Positions 34,519-44,346 of a stretch of 64,000 nt of DNA are shown here, one piece after another. How positions within the stretch are numbered: the stretch's first letter is position 1; each line of letters starts with the position of its first letter. A program made the position numbers and the translations under genes. Origin of the DNA: JAFMJV01 sp963800275 (GTDB lineage: Bacteria > Chloroflexota > Limnocylindria > Limnocylindrales > CSP1-4); the NCBI GenBank assembly GCA_963800275.1, contig CAWDAI010000002.1, forward strand, positions 461,559-525,558. Reading direction: 5' to 3'. The notes below the pieces were generated by a model that was not told the origin of the DNA, did not search any database, and saw only the letters and a list, made by a program, of their open reading frames with translations.

Positions 34519-35769
34519 CTAGCGGGCGACCAGCCACGACATCGGCACGTCGTAGGTCAGCGGGCTCAAGGCCACCACGAGGGCGATGACCGAGGCCACC
34601 GCCAAGACCCCTGCCACGCGCAGCAGGCGCGTCCGGTCCGCGATCGAGAGGGCGCCGCCTGAGGGACCCCCGTCGCTGCCGGGGCGCGACCAGAAGCTGT
34701 CCAGGCGCGCACCCTTGGGCACGACCAGGAAGCCGAGCACCGCACCGGCGAGCAGGCCCCCGATGTGGGCGGCGTTGTCGATGCGGGCGATGGTGAAGCC
34801 GATGAAGAGGTTGATGGCGATGAGCGTGCCGATCTGCATGGTCAGGTTGCGAGCGTGACGCGTGAGCGCCGGCTTGTGGACCCGGTCGGCCACGAGCAGC
34901 ACGCCGAAGAGGCCGAAGACGCCACCGCTCGCGCCGACCCCGGGGTTGGCCGAGGTGGCATAGCTGGCGGCCGATCCCGCGGCCACGCAGATGAGGTACA
35001 GGGACAGGAAACGCCACGGGCCGTAGAGCGCTTCCACGATGGGCCCGATGATCCACAGCGCATACATGTTGAAGGCAAGGTGGATGATCGAGCCGTGCAC
35101 GAGGGCCACGCTCAGCAAGCGCCAGTACTCGTGGCCCAGGTAGATGCCGCCCTTGTCGAGCATGAGCGCGTACTGCAGGTCCAATGAGCTGAGCGCGACG
35201 AAGCTGACGATGGCGGTGAGGGCCATGATGGCGTAGGTCACGAAGGGCTGGGCCGAGCCATCGGCTCGCGTGCGGCCGAAGGCACGCGCGGCGCCACGTT
35301 CGTCGCCGATCTCCTTGCTCAGCCACCCGATGCGTGACTGGATGGCGGCCTGCTCGGACGCGGGCGCTCGCCGCCCAGCCTCGCGATAGGCGCGCGCCGC
35401 GCCTGCGATGTCATCGGTCCGCACGCGCGCGGCCGCGAGGGCTTTCCAGGCCCGCCAGGTCAGCTCGTTCTCCGGAGCCTGTGTGGCGGAGATCCAGGCC
35501 TGCAGTGCGGCTGGCTCGTCATCGAGGCGGAAGCGACACTCGGCCAGCCCCAGCAGGCCTGCGGTGTGCAATGCCGGATCGGCACTGCCGATGACGCGTG
35601 AGAACGTGCTGGCGGCAAGATCCCAATCGCCTTGCTCCGCGAGGGCCTGAGCTCGTTTGAGCAAGCCGACCGCGACGTCGCTGTCCAGGGGCCCCGGACG
35701 GATGGGGTTGGGGAACGACGAACCGATGGTGCTGCTGTCACCCCAGTTGGGGCCTGGTTCCGACGACAT
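34519..35769 (-). CDS. rhomboid-family intramembrane serine protease with N-terminal TPR-like region
   Basis: 416 residues. Residues 30-150 form helical pairs with a TPR-like pattern (AEQGDWDLAASTFSRVIGS, AECRFRLDDEPAALQAW). Residues about 175-350 are the six-helix rhomboid core: the HLAFNMYALWIIGP motif after helix 2, the catalytic Ser281 in GASGGVFGLFG, and His335 in DNAAHIGGLLAG. One further helix follows near the C-terminus. ATG 35769 is chosen; the frame upstream is arginine/proline-rich shadow sequence from the next gene. A GGGGG tract precedes it. It cleaves membrane proteins within the bilayer; substrate unknown. Confidence 0.9.
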   Translation of the reverse strand: MSSEPGPNWGDSSTIGSSFPNPIRPGPLDSDVAVGLLKRAQALAEQGDWDLAASTFSRVIGSADPALHTAGLLGLAECRFRLDDEPAALQAWISATQAPENELTWRAWKALAAARVRTDDIAGAARAYREAGRRAPASEQAAIQSRIGWLSKEIGDERGAARAFGRTRADGSAQPFVTYAIMALTAIVSFVALSSLDLQYALMLDKGGIYLGHEYWRLLSVALVHGSIIHLAFNMYALWIIGPIVEALYGPWRFLSLYLICVAAGSAASYATSANPGVGASGGVFGLFGVLLVADRVHKPALTRHARNLTMQIGTLIAINLFIGFTIARIDNAAHIGGLLAGAVLGFLVVPKGARLDSFWSRPGSDGGPSGGALSIADRTRLLRVAGVLAVASVIALVVALSPLTYDVPMSWLVAR

Positions 35770-35816
35770 CCCCCTGACTGTAACCGGGCTGGCCGATTTG
35801 GGGACTGCCCGGGGGG

Positions 35817-36503
35817 TCAGCGGCCGAGGTCGAGCGCCAGCTGGTCTTTCCCCGGCGCCTTGGCCCGGCGGCCGCGAGCCGGGGCCGCAGCGGGGGTCGG
35901 GCGGGTCGGGCGGGTCACGCCCTCGGCCAGGAGCGGTGCGCCCAGGCAAGTGGCCAGCTGCTCCGCCAGGGGCCACCAATCGTGCGTCTCGGTGATGGCC
36001 GAGGCAGGCTGGATCAGCAGGCGTTCGTGCCTCACGAGGCGGGGCAGGCGGGCATCGAGCAGGGCCTCGATCTCGTCGCGGAAGCGATCGCTCGTCGAGC
36101 GCACCCCATCGGCTCGGATCTCGACGTCGGGGGTCAGCCGCACGACCAGGTCGTAGGTCCGCGACCACTTGCGGACGAGCGGCTCCACGTCGAAGGGGTC
36201 CTCGCCGCCGGCGGCTCGCAGGTAGTAGGCGAAGTTGTCCATCACGCCGCGGTCGGTGACCAGGCACTCGGCCTTGCGCGAGAGCTCCAGCTCACGACGG
36301 ATCTGTGAGGTCAGCACCCACAGCTGCGCCTCTGCCGTGGCGCCCTCATTGATGCCCAGGGGGTTGTCACGCACGACCTCCCGAGCGAACTCGACCGAAC
36401 GGCCAGCGCGTTGGATGACGCTGGCGAAGGCCAGCGCGGCGGTCGTCTTGCGGATGCCGTGCGAGCCGATGAAGGCGATCTTTGCGTTGCGTGGCCAAGG
36501 CAC
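35817..36503 (-). CDS. AAA/NadR-like P-loop NTPase with altered Walker A
   Basis: 228 residues. The N-terminal KIAFIGSHGIRKTTAALA (8-25) is in the place of a GxHGxGKTT P-loop of the AAA_28 (NadR-kinase-like) group. However, the glycine before the lysine is Arg18. The following LVTDRGVMDNFAYYL resembles the kinase lid/aspartate region (DRxxxDxxAY) of nucleoside-kinase-like proteins. The C-terminus is basic (PARGRRAKAPGKDQ). The ATG is divergent from the F420-type gene. The Gly-to-Arg change may reduce ATP binding; it could also be a sequencing error (one base from Gly). Substrate unknown. Confidence 0.65.
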   Translation of the reverse strand: MPWPRNAKIAFIGSHGIRKTTAALAFASVIQRAGRSVEFAREVVRDNPLGINEGATAEAQLWVLTSQIRRELELSRKAECLVTDRGVMDNFAYYLRAAGGEDPFDVEPLVRKWSRTYDLVVRLTPDVEIRADGVRSTSDRFRDEIEALLDARLPRLVRHERLLIQPASAITETHDWWPLAEQLATCLGAPLLAEGVTRPTRPTPAAAPARGRRAKAPGKDQLALDLGR

Positions 36504-36513
36504 CTGCGGATGC

Positions 36514-36519
36514 TATAGC
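36514..36519 (+). promoter_or_regulatory. putative -10 element, leaderless start of the F420-type oxidoreductase gene
   Basis: TATAGC ends 9 bp before the ATG at 36529. No Shine-Dalgarno is present between them. Confidence 0.45.
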
Positions 36520-36528
36520 CTCCGAACC

Positions 36529-37494
36529 ATGACCACACATCGCGACCGCTACCCCATAAACGCCGGAGTCCTGCTCTGGCCCCAGCAGACCACGTGGGCG
36601 GAGCTCGCCGCCTTCGGCCGCCAGGCCGACCAGGTCGGTCTCGACTCGCTCTGGACCTGGGACCACCTCCACGCCATCGTCGGCGATCCGCTGCAGCCGA
36701 TCTTCGAGGGCTGGACGACGCTCGCCGCGTGGGCGGCCCAGACCGAACGCATCGCCCTGGGACTGATGGTCGGGGCCAACACCTTCCGCAATCCCGCGCT
36801 CACGGCCAAGGCCGCGCTGACCGTCGACCACATCAGCGAAGGTCGCCTCTGGCTGGGCCTCGGCGGCGCCTGGTTCGAGTACGAGCATGAGGCCACGGGG
36901 ATCGAGTTCGGGGCCGGCTTCGGCCAGCGGCTCGACTGGCTCGACGAGGCCGTGGCCGGCATCACGGCCACGCTCGCGGGTGAGATCGTCACCTCCGATG
37001 GCAGCGGTCGCTACGCCTTCCGGGACCTCGAGGTCCACCCCCTGCCCTACCGGGGGGCAGGCACGCTGCCGCTGATGATCGGCGGCGGCGGCGAGAAGAA
37101 GACATTGCGCACGGTCGCCCGCTACGCGCAGGGCTGGAACATCGACGGGACCTACGAGACCCTCGCCCGCAAGGTGCGCATCCTCGAGGAGCACTGCTCG
37201 GCCGTGGGCCGCGACCCCCTGGAGATCGAGCGCACGATGGTCCGCTTCGTCGTCCTGCGCGACGATCCGGCCGACGCTGCGCGGGTGCTGGAGGAGGCGC
37301 TGGCCAATAACGGCAGCGACCACGTCATCGACCCCGAGCTCGACTTCCTCGGCGACGAGGAGCGGATCGCGGCCCAGTGGCGCCGCTACCTGGAGCTCGG
37401 TTTCACGCACCTCATCGCAGACTTCGCCTCGCCCTTCGACCAGGAGACGATGGAGCGATTGCCCCGTCTGCGGGAGATGGTCGCGGCCGGCTGA
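36529..37494 (+). CDS. LLM-class (luciferase-like) F420-dependent oxidoreductase
   Basis: 321 residues with the TIM-barrel pattern of F420-dependent luciferase-like enzymes. LDSLWTWDHL is the typical strand 2 motif, followed by LGLMVGANTFRNPALTAKAALTVDHISEGRLWLGLGGAW, the family's highly conserved central block, and LPLMIGGGGEKKTLRTVARYAQGWN near the end. Such enzymes use reduced deazaflavin F420 (some use FMN) to reduce diverse substrates. ATG 36529 sits 9 bp after a TATAGC -10, so it is probably leaderless; the longer upstream frame would overlap the divergent NTPase gene. Confidence 0.9.
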   Translation: MTTHRDRYPINAGVLLWPQQTTWAELAAFGRQADQVGLDSLWTWDHLHAIVGDPLQPIFEGWTTLAAWAAQTERIALGLMVGANTFRNPALTAKAALTVDHISEGRLWLGLGGAWFEYEHEATGIEFGAGFGQRLDWLDEAVAGITATLAGEIVTSDGSGRYAFRDLEVHPLPYRGAGTLPLMIGGGGEKKTLRTVARYAQGWNIDGTYETLARKVRILEEHCSAVGRDPLEIERTMVRFVVLRDDPADAARVLEEALANNGSDHVIDPELDFLGDEERIAAQWRRYLELGFTHLIADFASPFDQETMERLPRLREMVAAG

Positions 37495-37516
37495 GCCCGG
37501 CCCGGCTCAGCCTCGG

Positions 37517-39154
37517 TCAGTCGCCCAGGGCGGCGGCCATGATGGCCCCCGCCTCCTCGATGATGCGCTCGAGATGGTCCTCGCCCTTGAAGGACTCGGC
37601 GTAGAGCTTGGCCACATCCTCGGTGCCGGAGGGACGCGCTGCGAACCAGCCCTGCCCGGTCACCACCTTGAGCCCCCCGATGGGGGCGCCGTTGCCGGGT
37701 GCCGCGGTGAGCCTGGCCGTGATGGGCTCGCCGGCGAGCGCCGTGGCCGTCACCGCGGAGGGGGTGAGCGCGCCCAGCGTGGCCTTCTGGGCAGGCGTGG
37801 CGGGGGCGTCGATGCGCTTGTATACGGGCGCGCCGAAACGCTCGGTCAGCGCGGCATAGGCCTGCCCCGGGTCCCGTCCGCCGGCCGCCGTCATCTCTGC
37901 CGCCAGCAGGCAGGCGATGATGCCGTCCTTGTCCGTGGACCAGGGCCGGCCGTCGAGGCGCAGGAAGGACAGGCCGGCGCTCTCCTCGCCGCCGAACGCG
38001 ACCGCGCCGTCGAGCAGCCCGTCCACGAACCACTTGAAGCCCACCGGTACCTCGTAGAGCGTGCGGCCGAGATCGGCGGCGATGCGGTCCTGCATGCTCG
38101 ACGAGACGAGGGTCTTGCCGATGGCGGCGGAGCTGTCCCAGGACCGGGCGCCACCGAAGAGGTAGGCGGCTGCCGCGGCCAGGTAGTGGTTGGGGTTCAG
38201 CAGCCCGGCCGACGGGGTGACCACGCCGAAGCGGTCCGCGTCGGCGTCGTTGCCCAGGGCCAGGTCGAAATCGGCCCGCATCTCGACCAGCCGGGCCATG
38301 GCGTAGGGCGACGAGGGATCCATGCGGATCTTGCCGTCCCAGTCGCGCGTCATGAAGCGGAACGTGGGATCGACCGTGTCGTTGGTGATGGTCAGGTCCA
38401 GGCCGTGACGTTCGGCGATGGCGGCCCACCAGGCCACAGCTGCGCCACCGAGGGGATCGACGCCGATGTGCAGGCCTGACGAGGCGATCGCAGCCAGGTC
38501 GATGACCTGGCCCAGGTGCTCCACATACGTGCCCATGAAGTCGAAGCGCGTGGCCGACGAGCGGGCGCGCGCCGCCGGCACCCGGCCGACCCCGGCGATG
38601 CCGGCTTCGAGCAGCTGGTTGGCGGCATCCTCGATGGCGCCCGTGACCGTCGAGTCGGCCGGCCCGCCGCTGGGCGGGTTGTACTTGAAGCCGCCGTCCG
38701 CGGGCGGGTTGTGCGAGGGCGTGACCACGATGCCGTCGGCGAGTGCCCCGGGCTGCTCTCGGTTCCACTCCAGGATGGCGTGCGACACACCCGGCGTGGG
38801 CGTGTAGCCATCAGCGCTGTCGATGCGCACGTCGACCTCGGCTGCGACCAGCACCTCCAGGGCGGTCAGGAAGGCCGGCTCGCTGAGGGCATGCGTGTCA
38901 CGTCCCATGAAGAGCGGACCGGAGATGCCCTGCCCCCGCCGGTAGTCCACGATGGCCGCCGTGGTGGCCACGATATGGGCCTCGTTGAAGGAGCGCGCGA
39001 GCGAGGAGCCCCGGTGGCCAGAGGTGCCGAAGGACACCCGCTGCGTCGGCTCGTGCGGATCGGGCACGCGCTCGTAGTAGGCATCCTCGAGCGCAGGCTG
39101 ATCGATGAGCATCGATGGGTCTGCCGGCAGGCCGGCGAATTCACTCGTGGCCAC
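37517..39154 (-). CDS. pgm: phosphoglucomutase, alpha-D-glucose phosphate-specific
   Basis: 545 residues, the length of the bacterial Pgm. It interconverts glucose 1- and 6-phosphate through a phosphoserine. Visible features: N-terminal RVSFGTSGHRG, active-site TPSHNPP with the phosphoserine, metal loop GNDADADRFG, sugar-binding GGEESAG and C-terminal phosphate-binding RPSGTE. GTG 39154 is preceded by GAGGAG and gives the usual N-terminus; the ATG 63 bp upstream lacks such a site. It stands alone, convergent with the oxidoreductase gene. Confidence 0.95.
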   Translation of the reverse strand: MATSEFAGLPADPSMLIDQPALEDAYYERVPDPHEPTQRVSFGTSGHRGSSLARSFNEAHIVATTAAIVDYRRGQGISGPLFMGRDTHALSEPAFLTALEVLVAAEVDVRIDSADGYTPTPGVSHAILEWNREQPGALADGIVVTPSHNPPADGGFKYNPPSGGPADSTVTGAIEDAANQLLEAGIAGVGRVPAARARSSATRFDFMGTYVEHLGQVIDLAAIASSGLHIGVDPLGGAAVAWWAAIAERHGLDLTITNDTVDPTFRFMTRDWDGKIRMDPSSPYAMARLVEMRADFDLALGNDADADRFGVVTPSAGLLNPNHYLAAAAAYLFGGARSWDSSAAIGKTLVSSSMQDRIAADLGRTLYEVPVGFKWFVDGLLDGAVAFGGEESAGLSFLRLDGRPWSTDKDGIIACLLAAEMTAAGGRDPGQAYAALTERFGAPVYKRIDAPATPAQKATLGALTPSAVTATALAGEPITARLTAAPGNGAPIGGLKVVTGQGWFAARPSGTEDVAKLYAESFKGEDHLERIIEEAGAIMAAALGD

Positions 39155-39393
39155 GATGATCTCCTCGCTGGGGGCGGGCGTGAGGCGGACGGTACGCAGC
39201 CCACACACCTCGCGCACCCGAGTATGCCCCGGGACCGCACGCCCGTGGCTCAGCGCCCCGGAGGTTGGTGCCGAATAGGTGCCCGAGTGTTGCCCAATCG
39301 GCCCTGATTCCGACTGCCGACTGGCGTATCGTCACCCTGACCGGGGACGCGACCATCGAGACCCCGGCGAGCGCATCAGGAGGGACCTATCGC

Positions 39394-40643
39394 ATGAGCA
39401 TGCAGCCGTGGGCGAAGCTCGCGCGCGTCACGTTGGCCGGCACCTTGTTGGCCAGCGCCGTGGGCGTGAGTGGAGCCCCGATCGTGGCAGCCCAGGAAGA
39501 GAACGACTGCTCGGCCATCTCCGGTGGGGTCCAGCTGCCCGAGACCGTCGATGGCAAGTTCAACGTCGGCATGGTCCTCATCGGCCCGCACAACGACGGT
39601 GGCTGGAGCCAGGCGCACTTCGAGGGCCTGCAGTACATGTGCGAGAACATGGACAACGTCCACGTGGCCTACATGGAGAACGTGCCTGAAGGCGCTGACT
39701 CCGAGCAGACCTTCCGCAGTCTCGCACGCAAGGGCTTCGACCTCATCATCGGCACCTCCTTCGGCTACATGGACCCGATGGAGATCGTGGCCGAGGAGTT
39801 CCCCGACCAGACATTCCTGCACCTCACGGGCTACAAGTCCAACGGCACCAACTTCGGCAACCTCATGGGCGCCATGGAGGACTTCAAGTACCTCGCCGGC
39901 ATGCTCGCGGGCTCACGAGCCAAGGTCGACGGCAACCCCATGCTGGGCTACATGGCCACCTTCCCCATCCCCGAGGAGCTGCGGCTGGGCAACGCCTTCA
40001 TGCTGGGCGCCCAGAAGACCTGCCCCGAGTGCACCATGGATGTGCGCTGGATCAACACCTGGCACGACCCGGCGCTCGAGCGTGAGGGCGCCGCCTCGCT
40101 CTTCGACGGCGGCGCGCAGGTCGTGCTCACCGGCGCCGACACGCCGGCCGTGGCCGCAGGTCGCGGAGGAGAAGGGCAAGTGGGGCATCACCTACGACTG
40201 GGTCGGCTCCTGCACCAGCGATGCCTGCCTGACCACGCCCTACTGGGTCTGGGGCCCCGAATACGTGCGCATCGGCGAGCAGGTCGCTGCGGGTGACTAC
40301 ACCGCCGGCTACGAGTACTTCGACGCCGACGCCGGCGCCATGGGCCTCTTCGGCTTCATGGAGGGCCAGACGCCGCAGCCCGGCGTGGCCGACCTGCCGG
40401 AGGAAGACGTGCAGATGGTGAAGGACACGCTGGCTGCCATGCTGGCCGGCGAGTTCGACCGCTTCGACGTCTTCGCCGGTCCCGATCACGGACAACAACG
40501 GCAACGTCATCCTGGCCGAGGGCGAGAAGCTCGAGCAGGCGGACCTCGACCAGTTCCCCAACGACGACCACAGCAACTGCACCACCTGCATGAACTGGTG
40601 GGTGGAGGGCGTGAACGCCACCCTGACCGGCGATAACTCCTAG
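39394..40643 (+). CDS. BMP-family ABC transporter substrate-binding protein, two frameshifts
   Basis: About 415 residues when joined. The signal peptide is MSMQPWAKLARVTLAGTLLASAVGVSGAPIVAAQ, without a lipobox. The BMP/PnrA fold is clear from FNVGMVLIGPHNDGGWSQAHFEG, FDLIIGTSFGYMDPM and GYMATFPIPEE. Frame breaks lie at about 40153 (GCC-G-CAG) and 40486 (CCC-G-ATC); deleting one G at each joins AVAQVAEEKGKWG and AGPITDNNGN, with the final stop at 40643. AGGAGGG precedes the ATG. BMP proteins usually bind purine nucleosides, sometimes other ligands. First gene of a four-gene importer operon. Confidence 0.85.
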
Positions 40644-40710
40644 TCGATCACGGAAGCCAGGCGATCCCCGGGTGTCCCATGAGCGGCTCCCGGGGACCTT
40701 TCCCGTCCAG

Positions 40711-42257
40711 ATGAACGGAGACCGCCCTCGCGGTCGAGATGCGGGGGATCGTCAAGCGCTTCCCCGGCGTCGTCGCCAACGACAGCGTCGATTTCGACGT
40801 GCGCGTGGGCGAGGTGCACGCCCTGCTCGGCGAGAACGGCGCCGGCAAGTCCACGCTCATGAACATCCTCGCCGGCCTCTATCGTGCCGACGAGGGCGGT
40901 CACGCGGGTGCGTGGGCAGGCCGTCGAGTTCCACTCCCCTCGCGACGCCATCGAGGTCGGGCTGGGCATGGTGCACCAGCACTTCACGCTGGTCGACTCG
41001 CTGACCGTGACCGAGAACATCCTGCTCGGGCTCGACGAGCCGCGCTTCTGGCTGGACATGCCCAAGTGGGAAGCGAAGGTGGGGCGCTGGCCGAGAAGAC
41101 GGGCCTGGCCGTGGACCCGACGGCCAAGATCTGGCAGCTCTCGGTGGGCGAGCAGCAGCGGGTGGAGATCCTCAAGATGCTCTACCGCGGCGCCAACATC
41201 CTGATCATGGACGAGCCCACCGCCGTGCTGGCCCCGCAGGAGATCGACGAGCTCTTCGACACCCTCCGCGCGCATGACCGCGGCCGGGGCCTCGATCGTC
41301 TTCATCAGCCACAAGCTCGACGAGGTGCTCGCGATCGCCGACCGCATCACGGTCATGCGCCGGGGCCGGGTGACCGCAGCAGGCGTACCCGCGGCCGGCA
41401 AGACCAAGCGCGACCTGGCCCAACTGATGGTCGGGCGCGAGGTCCTCGAGATCCGTGGCCAAGATCGAGGTCCCGCCCGGTGAGATCGTTCTCGAGATGA
41501 GCGGGGTGAGCGCCGATCAACGACCGTGGGCTCACCTGCCTGGACAACGTCGGCCTGCGCATCCGCTCGGGCCAGATCATCGGCCTCGCGGGCGTCGCGG
41601 GCAATGGCCAGTCCGAGCTGGCCGAGGTCATCACCGGACTGCGCCCGTGCACCGGATCGATCGTGGTCAACGGGGTCGAGCTGGCCAACCAGCCGGTATC
41701 AAGGGCCATCGACGCGGGCGTCGGCCCACGTGCCCGAGGATCGCACCGGCACCGGTTCCTCACCCAACCTCAGCCTCACCGACAACCTCATCATGAAGGC
41801 CTACCGCTCCTCGCCCATCGGCCGCGGCTGGACCATCGACAGCTCCGTGGCGCGGGCCCGCGCGAACGAGCTCAAGGACACCTACGAGGTCTCCGCGCCA
41901 TCGATCGACACCCAGGCCCGACTGCTTTCGGGGGGCAACCTCCAGCGCCTCATCCTGGCCCGCGAGATCAGCTCGGGACCGGGCCTGATGGTGGCGGTCC
42001 AGCCCACGCGCGGGTTGGACGTAGGCGCGATCGAGACCGTCCACAGGCTGCTGCTCGCGCAGCGCGAGACGGGTACGGCGGTACTGCTCATCAGCGAGGA
42101 CCTCGATGAGATCCTCATGCTCGCCGACCGCGTGGCGGTGATCTACGAGGGCCGGATCAGCCGATCGATCCCCACGGCCGAGGCGGACGTGGGCCGGCTG
42201 GGCCTGATGATGACCGGCTCCAGCGCCGAGGACGCCGCGCTCGAGGCCCGGGCGTGA
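40711..42257 (+). pseudogene. BMP-type ABC transporter ATP-binding protein (two ATPase domains), multiply frameshifted
   Basis: Fragments in all three frames reconstruct about 510 residues with two ABC domains, as in nucleoside/simple-sugar importers (YufO/RbsA type). Domain 1 has GENGAGKST and ILIMDEPTAVLAP. Domain 2 has GVAGNGQSE (the relaxed Walker A typical of this family), LSGGNLQRLILARE and the final ISEDLDEILMLADRV. Breaks lie near 40717, 40897, 41090, 41271, 41456, 41513 and 41722; most are repaired by deleting one G or C. ATG 40711 gives MNETALAVEMRGIVKRF after the first repair. Catalytic motifs survive, so error in the assembly is likelier than decay. Confidence 0.8.
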
Positions 42258-43366
42258 GCGCGCCGGCGACACCACGTCGCCAGCTCGTGCCCTTCACGCT
42301 GGTGGCCGAACGGCGGCTGGAGGTCCCACGAGGCCTGAGCGTGCTCACCACGCTCGGGGCCGTGGCTGTGGCACTGGTCATCAGTGCCGTGCTCATCTGG
42401 CTGCGTGGGGGTGATCCGATCAACGCCTACGCCCACATCGTGCGCTCCTCGCTGGGCAGCGTAGGCGTCCTTTCCGACACGTTGGTCAAGGCCACGCCGC
42501 TGATCTTCACCGGGCTCGCCTGTGCGGTGGCCTTCCGCATGCGCCTCTGGAACATCGGCGCGGAGGGCCAGCTGCTGATGGGCGCCTGGGGCGCCAGCGC
42601 GGTCGTGCTCGTGGCCTGGCTGCCGGAAGGCACGAGCGGCCTGATCTACCTGCCGCTGATGATGCTGGCCGGCATCGCCATGGGCGGCCTCTGGGCCGGC
42701 TTCGCCGGCTGGCTGCGCGCTCGCTTCAACGTCAACGAGATCATCACCACCCTGATGATGGTCTACATCGCCGCCAAATGGGTCCAGTTCTGGGTCTTCG
42801 GCCCCTGGAGCGAGGGCGGCTTCCAGATGTCGCCACGCTTCCCGCGCGAGGCCTGGCTCCCGCGCCTGACCGACTACAGCGATACCGTCAGCGACTTCGC
42901 CGGCCTCACCGTTCACCTCGGCTTCGTGCTGGCCGTGGTCGCCGCAGGCCTGGTCTGGTATTTCATCAACCGGACACGCAAGGGCTACGAGATCCGGCTC
43001 ATCGGCGACAACCCGCGAGCTGCCCGCTACGCCGGCATCGACATCGGTCGCACCATCATCCTGGTGATGCTCATCTCCGGTGCCCTGGCCGGGCTGGCCG
43101 GTGCCGCCGAGGTCAGCGGGGTGGTCCATCGCCTGCAGGACAACTTCTCGCCCGGCTACGGCTTCACCGGCATCATCGTGGCCTTCCTGGCACGCTTCAA
43201 CCCGTTGGGGGTGATCGTGGCCGCCATCGCCTTCGGCGCGCTCATCCTGGCGGGCCGCGAGATCCAGCCCGCGGGTATCCCGTCGATGATCCAGGGCATC
43301 GTCCTCTTCTGCGTCATCGCCAGCGACGTCTTCCTGCGCTACCGCGTGCGGCTGGTGCGACGGTGA
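42254..43366 (+). CDS. BMP-type ABC transporter permease 1
   Basis: 370 residues, about nine hydrophobic helices, BPD_transp_2 family. Typical segments are TPLIFTGLACAVAFRMRLWNIGAEGQLLMGAW near the start, FNVNEIITTLMMVYIA, and IRLIGDNPRAARYAGIDIGR (coupling loop). GTG 42254 overlaps the ATPase stop (GTGA). Intact, unlike the two genes before it. It forms the channel with permease 2. Confidence 0.92.
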   Translation: MSAPATPRRQLVPFTLVAERRLEVPRGLSVLTTLGAVAVALVISAVLIWLRGGDPINAYAHIVRSSLGSVGVLSDTLVKATPLIFTGLACAVAFRMRLWNIGAEGQLLMGAWGASAVVLVAWLPEGTSGLIYLPLMMLAGIAMGGLWAGFAGWLRARFNVNEIITTLMMVYIAAKWVQFWVFGPWSEGGFQMSPRFPREAWLPRLTDYSDTVSDFAGLTVHLGFVLAVVAAGLVWYFINRTRKGYEIRLIGDNPRAARYAGIDIGRTIILVMLISGALAGLAGAAEVSGVVHRLQDNFSPGYGFTGIIVAFLARFNPLGVIVAAIAFGALILAGREIQPAGIPSMIQGIVLFCVIASDVFLRYRVRLVRR

Positions 43367-44325
43367 ACCTCGAGCTCGCCCTTGCCGCCGGCATCGCCTC
43401 GGGCACGGTCCTGCTCTTCGCCGCCATCGGTGAGCTCTTCGCGGAACGGGCCGGGGTCATCAACCTCGGTGTGCAGGGCATGCTCTTCGTGGGCGCGCTG
43501 GTGGGCTTCTGGGTCGGGCTGGACGTGGATCCCTGGCTGGGAGTCCTCGCCGCCATGTCTGCCGGTGCCCTGCTGGCTGCCCTCCACGGCGTCGTCACCA
43601 TCCACCTGCAGGCCAATCAGATCGTCTCCGGCCTGGCGCTCACCTTCCTCGGCACCGGCATAGCGCTGGTGCTGGGCGACGGCCTGCCCGCCGGCAGTCA
43701 GCCACTCCTGCCCAGCATCACCGTGCCCCTGCTCTCGGACATCCCGCTCATCGGGCCCATCTTCTTCAACAACCAGCCGATCCTCGTCTACGCCGGCTAC
43801 CTGCTCGTGCCCATCACGTCCGTGTGGATCTTCCGCACGCGTCCGGGACTCCACCTGCGAGCCGTGGGTGAGCAACCCAGCGCCGCCGACGCCCTGGGCG
43901 TGAACGTCTATCGCCAGCGCTATGCCTACGTCATCCTGGGCGGCGCCCTGGCTGGCCTGGCCGGGGCCTACATGACCATGGCGCTCGTGCCCGGCTGGCA
44001 TGCCGACAAGACCTTCACCGTCCAGGGCTGGATCGCGGTGGCGCTGGTCATCTTCGGCCAGTGGAAGCCCGGGCGCACGATGTTCGGCGCCTACATGGTC
44101 GCCTTCATCTTCCGGCTCTCACTCGATCTGCAGGGCCCCACGGACTTCTTCGGTGTGCCCAACATCTTCTACGAGTACCAGCCCTCCACGTTCTTCCTGG
44201 AGATGCTGCCCTACGCCCTGGTCATCGGCGTGCTCGTGTTCGCCGCCAGCGAGGCCAACCGCAAGCGCATCGGCGCTCCGGCATCGCTGGGCCTGCCCTA
44301 CCAGCGAGGCGAACGCGGTCACTAG
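43363..44325 (+). CDS. BMP-type ABC transporter permease 2
   Basis: 320 residues, BPD_transp_2 family. The signature IGELFAERAGVINLGVQGMLFVGALVGF is the usual second-permease motif, with ANQIVSGLALTFLGTGIA and the coupling loop HLRAVGEQPSAADALGVNVYR. GTG 43363 overlaps the stop of permease 1 (GTGA). It completes the importer: binding protein, double ATPase and two permeases in family order. Confidence 0.92.
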   Translation: MNLELALAAGIASGTVLLFAAIGELFAERAGVINLGVQGMLFVGALVGFWVGLDVDPWLGVLAAMSAGALLAALHGVVTIHLQANQIVSGLALTFLGTGIALVLGDGLPAGSQPLLPSITVPLLSDIPLIGPIFFNNQPILVYAGYLLVPITSVWIFRTRPGLHLRAVGEQPSAADALGVNVYRQRYAYVILGGALAGLAGAYMTMALVPGWHADKTFTVQGWIAVALVIFGQWKPGRTMFGAYMVAFIFRLSLDLQGPTDFFGVPNIFYEYQPSTFFLEMLPYALVIGVLVFAASEANRKRIGAPASLGLPYQRGERGH

Positions 44326-44346
44326 CCCCCGCCACAGCAGGCGAGG

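Noticed and set aside
40140..41730. Programmed ribosomal frameshifting in the BMP importer genes
   Set aside because: Nine different sites without slippery heptamers or a shared stimulatory structure; error or decay explains it better.
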